Source: Bradyrhizobium genosp. L
GTDB lineage: Bacteria > Pseudomonadota > Alphaproteobacteria > Rhizobiales > Xanthobacteraceae
Assembly (NCBI RefSeq): GCF_015624485.1
Contig: NZ_CP061378.1
Coordinates: forward strand, 2,108,001-2,172,000
Direction: 5' to 3'
DNA length: 64,000 bases
Shown here in pieces: positions 16,956-25,319 of the stretch. The translations under genes and the position numbers were made by a program. How positions within the stretch are numbered: position 1 is the stretch's first letter; each line of letters begins with the position of its first letter. The notes under the pieces are model-generated. The model was not told the origin of the DNA. It worked only from the letters and a program-made list of their open reading frames with translations, and searched no databases.

Positions 16956-18296
16956 TCACGCCCGCGCCGGCATCACCGCAGGCAGTTCATCCGCCGTCGT
17001 GTTGTCGGCCGCGATATTCTCTTGATAGGTCTCCGGGCCGATCCAGATCGCGACGACGGTGCAGGCGGAGAGGAACATCGCGTAGCAGGCGACCGGCCAC
17101 CAGGTGCCGTAGGCTGCGACCAGCGCAGTCGCGACGAACGGGGCCGGGCCGCCCGAGAGCAGCGAGCCGAGCTCGCGCGCGAAGGCGAAGCCGGCGAAGC
17201 GGCGCTGCGGCGGGAACAGCTCGGCGAAATAAGCCGCTTGCGGCCCGAACATCGCCGCCGTCACCACCGCGCGGGCGAGGATGAAGGCGAGCGCGATCAT
17301 GATCCACTGCTTGGTGCCGACCATCCAGAAGAACGGGAACGACAGCGCCACGCCGGCCAGCGCGCCGAACATGTAGACCGGCCGCCGCCCGATCCGATCC
17401 GATAGCGCCGCGAAGCCGAGGATCGCGAACAGCTCGACCGTGAACGCCAGCATCAGCGCGCTGAGCGCATCGGCCTTTGGCACGCCCAGCGTGGTGATGA
17501 TGTAGCTCAGGCCGAACACCGGGAAGAAATAGCCGAGCCCGTTCTCGGCCATCCGCGCCCCGAGCACGACGAAGAAATTGCGCGGATGCCGCCGCAACGC
17601 TTCCATCGCGGGGTTGCTCTCGATCTTGCCGCGCTTGACCACCGCTTCGGTATAGACGGGCGTCTCGGTGACGCGCAGGCGGACGAGGATACCGACCACG
17701 ATCAGCAGGAAGCTCGCCAGGAAGGGCAGGCGCCAGCCCCAGTCCATCAGATCCTCGCGCGGCAGCGTCGTCACCAGCGCGAAGGCGCCGGCCGCGAGCA
17801 GGTTGCCGACGGAGACGCCGAGCGGCGCGAAGCCGCCCCAGAAGCCGCGATGCTTCGGCGGGGCATTCTCGACCAGATAGATCACCGCGCCGCCATATTC
17901 GGCACCGGCGCCGAGGCCCTGGATGACGCGCATCGCAACGAGCAGGACCGGCGCCCAGATGCCGATCTGCGCGTAGGTCGGCAGCACGCCGATCGCGGTG
18001 GTGCCGATGCCGATCATCAGCAATGTTGCGACCAGCACCGGCTTGCGGCCATAGCGATCGCCGAGGATGCCGAACAGGAGGCCGCCGAACGGCCGCACCA
18101 CGAAGCCGACCCCGAAAGTCAGGAACGACAGCAGCGTGCCGACGACCGGATCGCTCTTCGGGAAGAACAGCTCGCCGAACACCAGCGCCGCGGCGGTGCC
18201 GTAGAGGAAGAAGTCATACCATTCGAGCGCGGAGCCGACGCTTGCGGCCAGGATCACGCGCAGGCGCGCCCTGGCGCCATTTGCCATCTCGGTCAT
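16956..18296 (-). CDS. MFS transporter, metabolite:H+ symporter (MHS) type
   Basis: The 446-residue protein has ~12 transmembrane helices. SALEWYDFFLYGTAAALVFG opens the protein, as in the ProP/ShiA/KgtP/CitA group. GDRYGRKP between helices 2 and 3 and SDRIGRRP in the second half are the classic MFS loops; RVIQGLGAGAEYGG is also typical. The group imports dicarboxylates, betaines or shikimate with protons; the substrate here is unknown. ATG 18296 has GGGGAA 5 nt upstream and avoids a start inside the 18337-18385 repeat. The cytosolic C-tail is Ala/Asp/Glu-rich. Confidence 0.92.
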   Translation of the reverse strand: MTEMANGARARLRVILAASVGSALEWYDFFLYGTAAALVFGELFFPKSDPVVGTLLSFLTFGVGFVVRPFGGLLFGILGDRYGRKPVLVATLLMIGIGTTAIGVLPTYAQIGIWAPVLLVAMRVIQGLGAGAEYGGAVIYLVENAPPKHRGFWGGFAPLGVSVGNLLAAGAFALVTTLPREDLMDWGWRLPFLASFLLIVVGILVRLRVTETPVYTEAVVKRGKIESNPAMEALRRHPRNFFVVLGARMAENGLGYFFPVFGLSYIITTLGVPKADALSALMLAFTVELFAILGFAALSDRIGRRPVYMFGALAGVALSFPFFWMVGTKQWIMIALAFILARAVVTAAMFGPQAAYFAELFPPQRRFAGFAFARELGSLLSGGPAPFVATALVAAYGTWWPVACYAMFLSACTVVAIWIGPETYQENIAADNTTADELPAVMPARA

Positions 18297-18336
18297 TCGT
18301 TTCCCCGTTATGTATGTTTTTATGGTCGTTTTGTTT

Positions 18337-18385
18337 GAGCATGATCTATTCGGAAAACCGGTGCCCACTTTTCCGGATCATGCTC
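18337..18385. repeat. Palindromic intergenic repeat, copy 1
   Basis: The 49-bp imperfect palindrome starts with GAGCATGATC and ends with GATCATGCTC, with CGGAAAA and TTTTCCGG inside. It sits between the end of the PhyH gene and the MFS gene. A second copy in opposite orientation lies at 20429-20476. I recognise the sequence as a common rhizobial intergenic palindrome. It may form a transcript-end hairpin. Confidence 0.85.
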
Positions 18386-18433
18386 GAAGCTGCGATGCCC
18401 GCTGGCGTTGGCCGCGGGTATCGTCGTCGGTGG

Positions 18434-19306
18434 TTACGCAGCGCGCGTAAAATAGGATTTCTTCGACGCCGACTGGGTCTCGTAGATCGAGCCCTGCCGC
18501 TTCGCCGGCGGCAGCGGCATCCGCACCGGCACGTCGGTGAGCCGCGGCGTGAGGACCGGCGGCCCCGCCAGCAGGCGGCTGTTGAACTCGTCAAAATCCT
18601 TGACGCCCATCAGCGGCCAGGCGTCGCTGGCGGCGACTTCGTAGAGCAAGAGGTTGCGCGGCCGGTTCGAGGTGTTGGTCGCAGAGCCGTGCAGCGCGCG
18701 CACATGGTGGAACGACATGCTGCCGGCCTTGCCCATGCAGGGCACCGCGCGCTCGATCTCGGGCTGGATCTGATCGGGGTCGATCAGGCCGGCGAAGTGG
18801 CCGTCGTCGCCGTGATGGTCCCACATCGTGTCGCCGGTGTGCGAGCGCGGCGTCACCAGCATCGGGCCGTTCTCGAGATCGCAGTCGTCGAGCAGCACGC
18901 CGATGGCAAGGATGTCGTCATTGGTGTGCGGATAGAACGCCCAGTCCTGATGCCACTCGACCGGCGAGCCGTACTGCGCCGACTTCATGTTGAGTTTCGA
19001 GCCGTGCAGGCGAAGGCTGGGGCCGATCAGCCTGGTGAGGATCGAGATCACGGCCTCGCTGCGCACGATCTCGTCGAAGATCGGATGCACTTTTTGCGGC
19101 GCCTTGATGCGGCGGACGCGCGGGGTCTCCGGCGTATGGCCGGGCTCGAGATCGTAGACGTCGTTATGTTCGGTCACGTTGGCCGCGCCGGCGACCAGCT
19201 CCGCGAGCACCGTGCGCACCGTCGCGAGCGTCTCCTGGTCGAGCACCTCGGGGACCACGATCACCCCGTCGCGCTTGTAGGCCTCCACCTGCTGGTCCGA
19301 AATCAT
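18434..19306 (-). CDS. Phytanoyl-CoA dioxygenase (PhyH) family oxygenase
   Basis: The 290-residue Fe(II)/2-oxoglutarate-dependent oxygenase has a metal-binding HxD in PVEWHQDWAFYPH and the distal His in SMSFHHVRALHGS, followed by the 2OG-binding Arg region (SNRPRNLLLYEV). Such enzymes hydroxylate diverse small molecules, including ectoine, halogenated and alkylated compounds; the substrate is unknown. A weak GGGAG precedes the start at 11-nt spacing. It is divergent from a LacI regulator across two operator dyads and is therefore probably repressed by it. Confidence 0.9.
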   Translation of the reverse strand: MISDQQVEAYKRDGVIVVPEVLDQETLATVRTVLAELVAGAANVTEHNDVYDLEPGHTPETPRVRRIKAPQKVHPIFDEIVRSEAVISILTRLIGPSLRLHGSKLNMKSAQYGSPVEWHQDWAFYPHTNDDILAIGVLLDDCDLENGPMLVTPRSHTGDTMWDHHGDDGHFAGLIDPDQIQPEIERAVPCMGKAGSMSFHHVRALHGSATNTSNRPRNLLLYEVAASDAWPLMGVKDFDEFNSRLLAGPPVLTPRLTDVPVRMPLPPAKRQGSIYETQSASKKSYFTRAA

Positions 19307-19342
19307 GCTGTTTTTCTCCCTTCCATTGATCGCATTGGCGCT

Positions 19343-19380
19343 ATGTTAGCGCTAACATTCGGTCATGCTAGCGCTAACAT
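19343..19380. promoter_or_regulatory. Paired LacI-type operators (ATGTTAGCGCTAACAT and ATGCTAGCGCTAACAT)
   Basis: The first site (19343-19358) is a perfect 16-bp palindrome. The second (19365-19380) differs at one base. Their centres are 22 bp apart, about two helical turns, so two dimers or a tetramer could bind the same DNA face. The TTAGCGCTAA core has the central CG step typical of LacI/GalR operators. It lies in the divergent phyH/lacI promoter region. Confidence 0.85.
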
Positions 19381-19417
19381 CATGGCTTGGCAACCCGGAA
19401 TCGTGCACCCTCCGTCC

Positions 19418-20428
19418 ATGAGCTCCGAATTGCCCGCCCCCCAAACCGGCCCGGCCGAGGCCGTGCCGACGCTGTCGGCGGTGGCCAAGCGCGCCGGGGT
19501 CTCCTCGATCACGGTGAGCCGAGTGGTGCGGATGCCCGACCTGGTCGCGCCGGAGACCCGCGCCCGGGTCGAGCTCGCGATGCGCGAGCTCGGCTATGTG
19601 CCGAACCTGGTGGCCGGCGCGCTGGCCAGCGCACGGACCAATTCGGTCGGCGTGCTGGTGCCGACCATCGCCAATTCGATCTTCGCCGACACCGTGCAGG
19701 GGCTGTCCGACAAGCTCGAGCCGCTCGGGTTCTCCGTGATCCTGGCGCAGTCGCGCTACGACGCTGTACGCGAGGATCGCATGCTGGCGGCGCTGCTGTC
19801 GCGGCGGCCGGAGGCGATCATCATGGTCGGCTCGCCCGCGACCGAGGAGGGCAGCCGCCTGTTGCGCAATGCGCGGATCCCGATCGTCGAGACCTGGGAG
19901 CTGCCTGCGATGCCGGTCGACGCGGTTGCGGGGTTCGACAATTACAAGGCCGGCACCGCGGTCGCCAAACATCTCGTCGCGCAGGGACGCCGGCAGCTCG
20001 CCTTCATCGGCGGCGACGATCCGCGCGCGACGCGGCGCTGGCTCGGTTTCAGGGAAGAGATTGTGGCCAGCGGCCTTGCCGAGCCGCGCCGGCTGATCCT
20101 CGACCGCAATGCCTCGGGCAGCGTCGTGGCGCATGCGCGTCTGCCGGGCGTCGATGCGGTGTTCGCCGCCAACGATGCGCATGCGATCGGCTTCATGGCG
20201 GGGCTGCGCAACGCCGGCCTGCTGCGCGACGGGCCGGCGTCAGCCCAACCGGTCGCCGTGATCGGGCTCGGCGATCTCGAGATGGGCCGGCTGATCTCGC
20301 CGACGCTGAGCACGATCAGCGTGCATGGCGACGCGATCGGCCGTACCGCGGCGACGCTGACCCTGGAGCGCGGCGGCGAGCGCCGCATCGATCTCGGCTT
20401 CGAGCTGGTGCTGCGCGACAGCGGCTAG
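19418..20428 (+). CDS. LacI/GalR-family transcriptional regulator
   Basis: The ~336-residue protein has a LacI HTH (LSAVAKRAGVSSITVSRVVR), a hinge helix (VPNLVAGALASARTNSVGVLVP) and a periplasmic-binding-protein-like effector domain (DAVFAANDAHAIGFMAGLRNAG). A longer start at ATG 19382 is possible, but it begins 1 bp after the second operator and has no Shine-Dalgarno. It likely represses itself and the divergent PhyH oxygenase gene. It belongs to the GntR/IdnR-like subgroup of LacI proteins, which often senses sugar acids; the effector is unknown. Confidence 0.9.
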   Translation: MSSELPAPQTGPAEAVPTLSAVAKRAGVSSITVSRVVRMPDLVAPETRARVELAMRELGYVPNLVAGALASARTNSVGVLVPTIANSIFADTVQGLSDKLEPLGFSVILAQSRYDAVREDRMLAALLSRRPEAIIMVGSPATEEGSRLLRNARIPIVETWELPAMPVDAVAGFDNYKAGTAVAKHLVAQGRRQLAFIGGDDPRATRRWLGFREEIVASGLAEPRRLILDRNASGSVVAHARLPGVDAVFAANDAHAIGFMAGLRNAGLLRDGPASAQPVAVIGLGDLEMGRLISPTLSTISVHGDAIGRTAATLTLERGGERRIDLGFELVLRDSG

Positions 20429-20476
20429 CGCATGATCCGGAAAAGTGTGAAGCGGTTTTCCGAAAAGATCATGCTC
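20429..20476. repeat. Palindromic intergenic repeat, copy 2 (inverted relative to copy 1)
   Basis: The sequence from CGCATGATCC to GATCATGCTC, with CGGAAAAGTGTGA and GGTTTTCCG inside, starts directly after the LacI stop codon. It is the inverse-orientation partner of 18337-18385, so the two copies bracket the phyH-lacI pair. Confidence 0.85.
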
Positions 20477-20485
20477 AAACAAAGA

Positions 20486-20530
20486 GCTAAAGCGCGATGA
20501 CGATTCAACCCAATCTCATCGCGCTTTAGC
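20486..20530. terminator. Bidirectional terminator-like hairpin overlapping the SulP stop codon
   Basis: A perfect 15-bp stem (GCTAAAGCGCGATGA at 20486-20500, TCATCGCGCTTTAGC at 20516-20530) has a 15-nt loop. The SulP stop codon (20526-20528, minus strand) is inside the right arm. It separates convergent lacI and SulP genes. It also looks like a dispersed repeat family member. Confidence 0.75.
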
Positions 20531-21803
20531 GTGCGCCTCGCCGCCACCGGTCGACGCCGGCCAACAGCGCGGCGACCAGACATCCAGTGACGATGCCGAA
20601 CGTCAGGTCCTCGAATACGGTCAGGCCAAACGTCGGGATCAGCACCGCGGCGCTGCGCCAATCCGTGATCAGATGCAGGAACGCCTCTTTCTCCGCCATG
20701 TACCAGCAGACCACGACCAGCACGCCGGCCAGCGCCGAGAGCGGGATGTAGCTCGCAAGCGGTGCGGCAAGGATCATGAACGACAGCAGGAAGGCCGAAT
20801 GCATCATGCCCGAGAGCGGGCTGCGCGCTCCGGCGCGGATGTTGGTCGCGGTGCGCGCGATCGTGCCGGTGACGCTGATTCCGCCGAACAGGGCGGACGC
20901 GATATTGGCGATGCCTTGCGCCACCAGCTCCATGTTGGAGCGGTGCTTGCGGCCGGTCATGCCGTCGGCGACCTTGGCCGAGAGCAGGCTTTCGACGCCG
21001 CCGAGCAGCGTGAAGGAAAGTGCCGACGGCAGGATCTGCAGCAGCAGACCTGACGAGATCCCGGGTAGATGCGGCACCGGCAGGCCGCGGGGAATCTCGC
21101 CGAAGCGGCTGCCGATGGTTTCGACCGGCAGATGCAGGGCGAGCGCTGCGATCGCGGCCAGCACGATCGCGATCAGCATCGCCGGCCATGCCGGCCGCCA
21201 GGCGCGCAGCGCGAAGATCAGCGCGGCCGAGCCGGCACCGACCGCGAGCGCCGGCCAGTTCAGCGTCGGCAGCGCATGGCCGAGGGCTGCAAGCTTGGGC
21301 AGAAACGGGCCGGGCTCTGCGCCTGCCAGGGTCAGTCCGCCGAGGTCGCGCAGCTGGCTCGCCAGGATGGTCACCGCGATGCCGCAGGTGAAGCCGACGG
21401 TCACCGGATGCGGGATGTAGCGGATCAGCGATCCCAGTCCCGACGCGCCGATCAGCGTCAGCAGCAGGCCGGACACCAGCACGGCGAGCACCAGGCCCTC
21501 GATCCCGAACTGCGCGACGGTTGCCGCGACCAGCACGATGAACGCGCCGGCCGGTCCGCCGATCTGAAACCGGCTGCCGCCGAGCGCCGAGACCAGGAAG
21601 CCGCCGACGATCGCCGTGAACAGTCCGCGCTCCGGCGTCACGCCCGAGGCCACCGCGATCGCCATCGACAGCGGCAGCGCCACCACCGCGACCGTCAACC
21701 CGGCGATGACATCGTGCCGGAACGCGGCGAGGCCGTAACCTTCGGTCAGCGTGGTGACGAGCTTGGGGCGATAGAGATGTGCCGTGGAAGAACCGTCAGG
21801 CAT
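20526..21803 (-). CDS. SulP-family anion permease lacking the STAS domain
   Basis: The 425-residue multi-span protein has SulP landmarks: DVIAGLTVAVVALPLSMAIA, GGSRFQIGGPAGAFIVLVA, and GGISVTGTIARTATNIRAGARSPLSGMMHS. Family members transport sulfate, bicarbonate, molybdate or dicarboxylates. Typical SulP proteins have ~500-570 residues with a C-terminal cytosolic STAS domain; this one stops just after the last helix (GVDRWRRGAR) and no STAS remnant follows. ATG 21803 is used; a GTG at 21812 is the alternative. Confidence 0.88.
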   Translation of the reverse strand: MPDGSSTAHLYRPKLVTTLTEGYGLAAFRHDVIAGLTVAVVALPLSMAIAVASGVTPERGLFTAIVGGFLVSALGGSRFQIGGPAGAFIVLVAATVAQFGIEGLVLAVLVSGLLLTLIGASGLGSLIRYIPHPVTVGFTCGIAVTILASQLRDLGGLTLAGAEPGPFLPKLAALGHALPTLNWPALAVGAGSAALIFALRAWRPAWPAMLIAIVLAAIAALALHLPVETIGSRFGEIPRGLPVPHLPGISSGLLLQILPSALSFTLLGGVESLLSAKVADGMTGRKHRSNMELVAQGIANIASALFGGISVTGTIARTATNIRAGARSPLSGMMHSAFLLSFMILAAPLASYIPLSALAGVLVVVCWYMAEKEAFLHLITDWRSAAVLIPTFGLTVFEDLTFGIVTGCLVAALLAGVDRWRRGAR

Positions 21804-21890
21804 GCGTGTCACCGCGTGGACAGATTTTGAAGCGAGGCCGGCCCGCGCTGCGGGCTGCGGGACGAGGATGCAAAGGTGGGCGGCTGGAGG

Positions 21891-22790
21891 TCATCCGGCG
21901 ATCTTCCGGTAGACCGCCGCGGCCTGGCGCAGCAGCTGGCTCTTGCGCTTGCGCTCATGCTCCTTGCGGCGCTTCGCCTTGCGGCGGCGCTTCTGCAGCT
22001 CGCGCTCGTCGGCGTTCTCGACGAGCTCGCGGCGAACCTCGTCGTCGTTCAACTCGCCGAGCAGCTGCTGTCCCTTGCGCAGATGCTTCAGCACGGTCCG
22101 CCACGACGCGTAGACATCTTCGGGCAGGCCGCCTTCGGAGAATTCGATGGCATAGCGCAACCGCTTGCTGGCGAGCCTGACGCGGTGCCGCTTGGTCTTG
22201 CCCATGCCCTGCAGCCCGCGGCTCTTGCGGCGCAGCTTCTCGTGCCAGCGCGCCAGTCGCTGCGCATGAAACGCCGCCACCGGCACGGCCCGCCGCTGCG
22301 CGGCGTGGCGGTCCTGGCGCGCGGTCCAGGGGCCGCTGCCGACCCAGTCCCACATGCCCTCGAACCATTGCCGGTAACGCTCGCTCTGCAGCGCCTCCTT
22401 CAGCGCCTCGAAGGCATCGGCCCGCGCCGTCCTGAACATCGGCTCTTCGGGCGAGCCCTTGCTGTTGTCGATCGCGACGTCGAGATCGCGCGTTGCGCCG
22501 AGATGGGCGCTCAGCCATTTCAGCTCGGTGCGCAGCCGCGTCCATTCGGTATCCGCCACCATCGGGCCGTAGAAGGCGATCGTGGCCTTCAGCCGCGTCA
22601 GCGCGATGCGGGTGTGGTGGAGCGCGGTGGGGTCGCCGGCCTGGACACCCGGATGATTGGTCGCGACCTCCTCGAGACAGTCCGACAGGATCAGCCGAAA
22701 CGCGGTTTCGCAACGCATGGCCTGGCTCAGTTGGCGCGGCCGTTTCGGGCGGACAGCACGCTCCTTGGCCGGACTTGCCGCTAACGTCAT
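21891..22790 (-). CDS. CHAD-domain protein
   Basis: The 299-residue, strongly basic helical protein carries the CHAD domain (conserved histidine alpha-helical domain), which binds inorganic polyphosphate and targets polyphosphate granules. Conserved helices include LHHTRIALTRLKATIAFY and HRVRLASKRLRYAIEFSE. The C-terminus (~255-295) is an Arg/Lys-rich helix (ELQKRRRKAKRRKEHERKRK) that could add polyanion binding. No CYTH domain is fused and no polyphosphate kinase is adjacent. A FixK/FNR-like half-symmetric site lies ~115 bp upstream. Confidence 0.88.
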   Translation of the reverse strand: MTLAASPAKERAVRPKRPRQLSQAMRCETAFRLILSDCLEEVATNHPGVQAGDPTALHHTRIALTRLKATIAFYGPMVADTEWTRLRTELKWLSAHLGATRDLDVAIDNSKGSPEEPMFRTARADAFEALKEALQSERYRQWFEGMWDWVGSGPWTARQDRHAAQRRAVPVAAFHAQRLARWHEKLRRKSRGLQGMGKTKRHRVRLASKRLRYAIEFSEGGLPEDVYASWRTVLKHLRKGQQLLGELNDDEVRRELVENADERELQKRRRKAKRRKEHERKRKSQLLRQAAAVYRKIAG

Positions 22791-22810
22791 CACTCTCTCT
22801 TGAACCTAAA

Positions 22811-22853
22811 TCGGTAAGCCAAGTCGGGTAAGCCAAGTCGGTAAGCAAGTCGG
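22811..22853. repeat. Short tandem repeat (three ~13-bp units)
   Basis: Three consecutive imperfect copies of TCGGTAAGCCAAG (13, 14 and 12 bp) lie ~20 bp upstream of the CHAD start, in its likely promoter or leader. This may be a slippage-prone element. Confidence 0.75.
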
Positions 22854-22902
22854 CACCGCAGCGCAACACGCGGCATCCCAGGCGGGAACATTTCCCGTTT
22901 GA

Positions 22903-22916
22903 TCGATCCGGATCAA
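22903..22916. promoter_or_regulatory. Possible FixK/FNR-type box upstream of the CHAD gene
   Basis: TCGATCCGGATCAA matches the rhizobial FixK2/FNR consensus TTGATCnnGATCAA at all but one position. A separate CGGGAA-CAT-TTCCCG palindrome lies at 22883-22897. Distance to the CHAD start is ~115 bp. The call rests on motif resemblance only. Confidence 0.35.
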
Positions 22917-23045
22917 GCGCTTTCTGACATCGATCCGCTCAACGCCAGTGCAGCGGCCAAAATCTCGCAACCGGGACGAGCAGTTGCGGCGAAAACCTGG
23001 CGAGTGCACAGGGCGCGATGGCGTTGGCGCCCATCGTCGCATCGG

Positions 23046-23804
23046 CTATTTCGGCGGTCGGTCCGCGCCCGCCTGTGTCAGCGCCTCGCTGCTCCTGCGT
23101 CGCGGCAGTGCTGCGGCGATATTGCGTTCGGTCAAGTCGATCAGCCGGTGCATGGCCGCGCGTGCGCCGGCGGGATTGCGCGCCCAGATCTCGTCGAGCA
23201 CGGCGCGGTGATAGGGCAGGCCGCGGCGCGGCGCGGCGGGATTGTGCATCGACAGTTCCAGCGACACCCGGATGCCGGCTTCCATCGTTGCGGCGAACGC
23301 CACCAGGAAGTCGTTTCCGGTCGCCATCAGGATGGCACGGTGAAAGCGCAGGTCCGGCTCGGCATAGGCCGAGCGGTCCATTCCGGCGGCTTCCATCTCG
23401 CGATAGGCGCGCTCGATCCGCGCGAGATCGGAATCGGTCGCGCGCTCGGCGGAGATTGCGGACGCCTCGGGCTCGACGATGCGGCGCATCTGCATCAACT
23501 GCCGGGCGAACTCCTCGCGCGGCTGGTCCGCCCAGGTCCATTCCAGCAGCTCGGCATCCATCATGTTCCAGTTGAGCCGCTCGCGCACATGCGTGCCGGC
23601 CTTCTGCCGCGCGGCGATCAGGCCCTTGGCCTTCAGCACCGACAATGACTCGCGGATCGAGGTGCGGCTGACATCGAATTGCGCGGCGAGCTCGATTTCG
23701 CGCGGCAGCGTCCAGCCTTCCCGCCAGGTGCCCGTCACGATCAGCCGCGCGATCTCGCGGGCGACATGGGGGTTGGACGGGCGCGCTTCAGCCGCTTTGG
23801 GCAA
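23046..23804 (-). CDS. GntR-family regulator, FadR subfamily (FCD domain)
   Basis: The 252-residue protein has an N-terminal winged HTH (LPREIELAAQFDVSRTSIRESLSVLKAKGLI) and a helical FCD ligand domain with the metal-site histidines and aspartate (EPDLRFHRAIL, LSMHNP, PYHRAVLDEI). Start is TTG at 23804 with GAGGA upstream. It is divergent from the sugar ABC importer operon, which it probably controls. FCD regulators often sense sugar acids or other carboxylates, which would fit the importer's unknown ligand. Confidence 0.92.
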   Translation of the reverse strand: MPKAAEARPSNPHVAREIARLIVTGTWREGWTLPREIELAAQFDVSRTSIRESLSVLKAKGLIAARQKAGTHVRERLNWNMMDAELLEWTWADQPREEFARQLMQMRRIVEPEASAISAERATDSDLARIERAYREMEAAGMDRSAYAEPDLRFHRAILMATGNDFLVAFAATMEAGIRVSLELSMHNPAAPRRGLPYHRAVLDEIWARNPAGARAAMHRLIDLTERNIAAALPRRRSSEALTQAGADRPPK

Positions 23805-23960
23805 ATCGGGGTCCTCAGCTTTGAGGCAATATTGTCTGCTTTATTGTGATGCGATGTCAATTATCCATTGAAACAAGCTTCAAAACGTATCGCACGTGCT
23901 TTTGACAGATGATTTTATGTCGGTCATATTCTCCAAAAATCTTATCGGGAGGGCGTACCC

Positions 23961-25319
23961 ATGACCGGCCTGAAACCGCGCCAAGCCTCGACCGTCAGCC
24001 GCCGGACGCTGCTGCAGGCTGGCGCCGCCTCACTCGGCGCTGCGGCTTTTCCGGCGCCGCTGATCGCCCAGAGCAAGCCGTTCGCCGGGATCACACTGCA
24101 TGGCGCCTCGTTCCAGCATCGCTTCTTCACGCTGCTGCAGGACTACATTCCCGAATTCGAGGCGCAGACCGGCATGAAGGTCGATCTTCAGCTCTCGGCC
24201 TTTCCGGTCTACAACCAGCAGGCCAATCTCGAATTGTCGTCGGGCGGATCGGCGTTCGATTTCGTCAACGTCACCTTCATCCTCGCCGCGCGCTGGGTGG
24301 CGGCCGGGCTGCTCGCCAATCTCGACGAGTTCACCGGCGATCCGAACCTGACGCCGGCGGAGTGGAATCCGAAGGATTTCGTCGACGGCGCGCAGGTGCC
24401 GTATCGCGACGCCAAGGGCGCGACCTACGGCTATTCCTGGGAAGGCGGCGCCATGCTGATGGGCCTGTCGCGCATGGACCTGATGGAGAAGAAGGGGCTC
24501 AAGATCCCGAAGACTTTCGCCGAGCTGCAACAGGTGACCAGCGAGATCAACGGCACCGACGGGGTCAACGGCATCGTCTCGTTCCAGCTCCATCACTGGT
24601 GCTTGCCGCCCTACATCCAGGGTTTTGGCGGCAACATCTTCAAGAACCCGCCGGCCGACATCATGCCGACGCTGAACACGCCGGAGACGATCCAGGGCAT
24701 CGAATATTACGCCAACCTCCTGAAGAACGCGCCGCGCGGCGTGCTGACCTACACCGAGGACCAGGCCCGGCAGTCGCTGCTGACCGGGCGCTCCAACATC
24801 TTCATCCATTCCAGCGCGTGGGTGACGCCGATCCTGCTGTCCGACGAGAGCAAGGTGAAGGACACCTCGCGCGTGGTGCGGATGCCGGCCGGGCCCGTGC
24901 ACGACCATCCGGCGTCGAACAGCCAGGGGCTCGGCATTCCCAGGAACGCCAAGAACAAGAAGGCCGCCTGGGAATTCATCAAATGGGCGCTCAGCCCCGA
25001 AATATCGCTGCGCATCGTCAAGGAACACGGCCATTCGTCGGTGTGCCGGCGCTCAATCATCACCAGCGAGGCCTATCGCAAGCTCAACACCGTCAACGGC
25101 CAGGATCTCGGCGCGCTCTATCTCGATGTACTGGAGCTGCCGGCGAAGGGCGACAATTACATGGCCTATCGCACGGTGAAGGAGTTTCCGATCGTCGGCG
25201 ACGTCCTCAACAAGGCGTTCGAACAGGTCGCGACCGGCCAGGCCAGCGCGCCTGACGCGATGAATGCAGCGCAGGAGCAGGCAATCGCCAATCTGCGCCG
25301 CGGCGGAGCCAAACTTTGA
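23961..25319 (+). CDS. ABC transporter substrate-binding protein, CUT1 sugar type
   Basis: The 452-residue family-1 extracellular solute-binding protein has a twin-arginine signal (SRRTLLQAGAASLGAAAF, cut near IAQS). Typical features are PEFEAQTGMKVDLQL near the N-terminus, the TWG-like hinge region around YGYSWEGGAMLMGLS, and KAAWEFIKWALSPE near the C-terminus. It should bind a sugar or oligosaccharide in the periplasm. The start follows a strong GGGAGG. It is first in an operon with two permeases and an aldose-epimerase-like gene; no ATPase gene is present. Confidence 0.93.
   Translation: MTGLKPRQASTVSRRTLLQAGAASLGAAAFPAPLIAQSKPFAGITLHGASFQHRFFTLLQDYIPEFEAQTGMKVDLQLSAFPVYNQQANLELSSGGSAFDFVNVTFILAARWVAAGLLANLDEFTGDPNLTPAEWNPKDFVDGAQVPYRDAKGATYGYSWEGGAMLMGLSRMDLMEKKGLKIPKTFAELQQVTSEINGTDGVNGIVSFQLHHWCLPPYIQGFGGNIFKNPPADIMPTLNTPETIQGIEYYANLLKNAPRGVLTYTEDQARQSLLTGRSNIFIHSSAWVTPILLSDESKVKDTSRVVRMPAGPVHDHPASNSQGLGIPRNAKNKKAAWEFIKWALSPEISLRIVKEHGHSSVCRRSIITSEAYRKLNTVNGQDLGALYLDVLELPAKGDNYMAYRTVKEFPIVGDVLNKAFEQVATGQASAPDAMNAAQEQAIANLRRGGAKL

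Noticed and set aside
18023..20428. 801-codon open frame on the plus strand spanning the MFS and PhyH genes into lacI
   Set aside because: Its first ~450 codons lie antisense to two well-supported genes and are Arg/Pro-rich. Only the last 336 codons (LacI) are real.
22811..22853. Possible CRISPR-like array
   Set aside because: Units are contiguous 12-14-bp repeats without spacers; a simple tandem repeat.
22899..22916. TTGATC-N6-GATCAA as a full FNR box
   Set aside because: The spacing between TTGAT and ATCAA is 8, not 4; only the shifted 14-mer TCGATCCGGATCAA fits, so it was scored low.
23805..23960. FadR-type operator between the regulator and importer genes
   Set aside because: Several A/T-rich partial dyads (e.g. 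CAATATTG) exist but none matches the TnGTnnnACnA pattern well enough to report.
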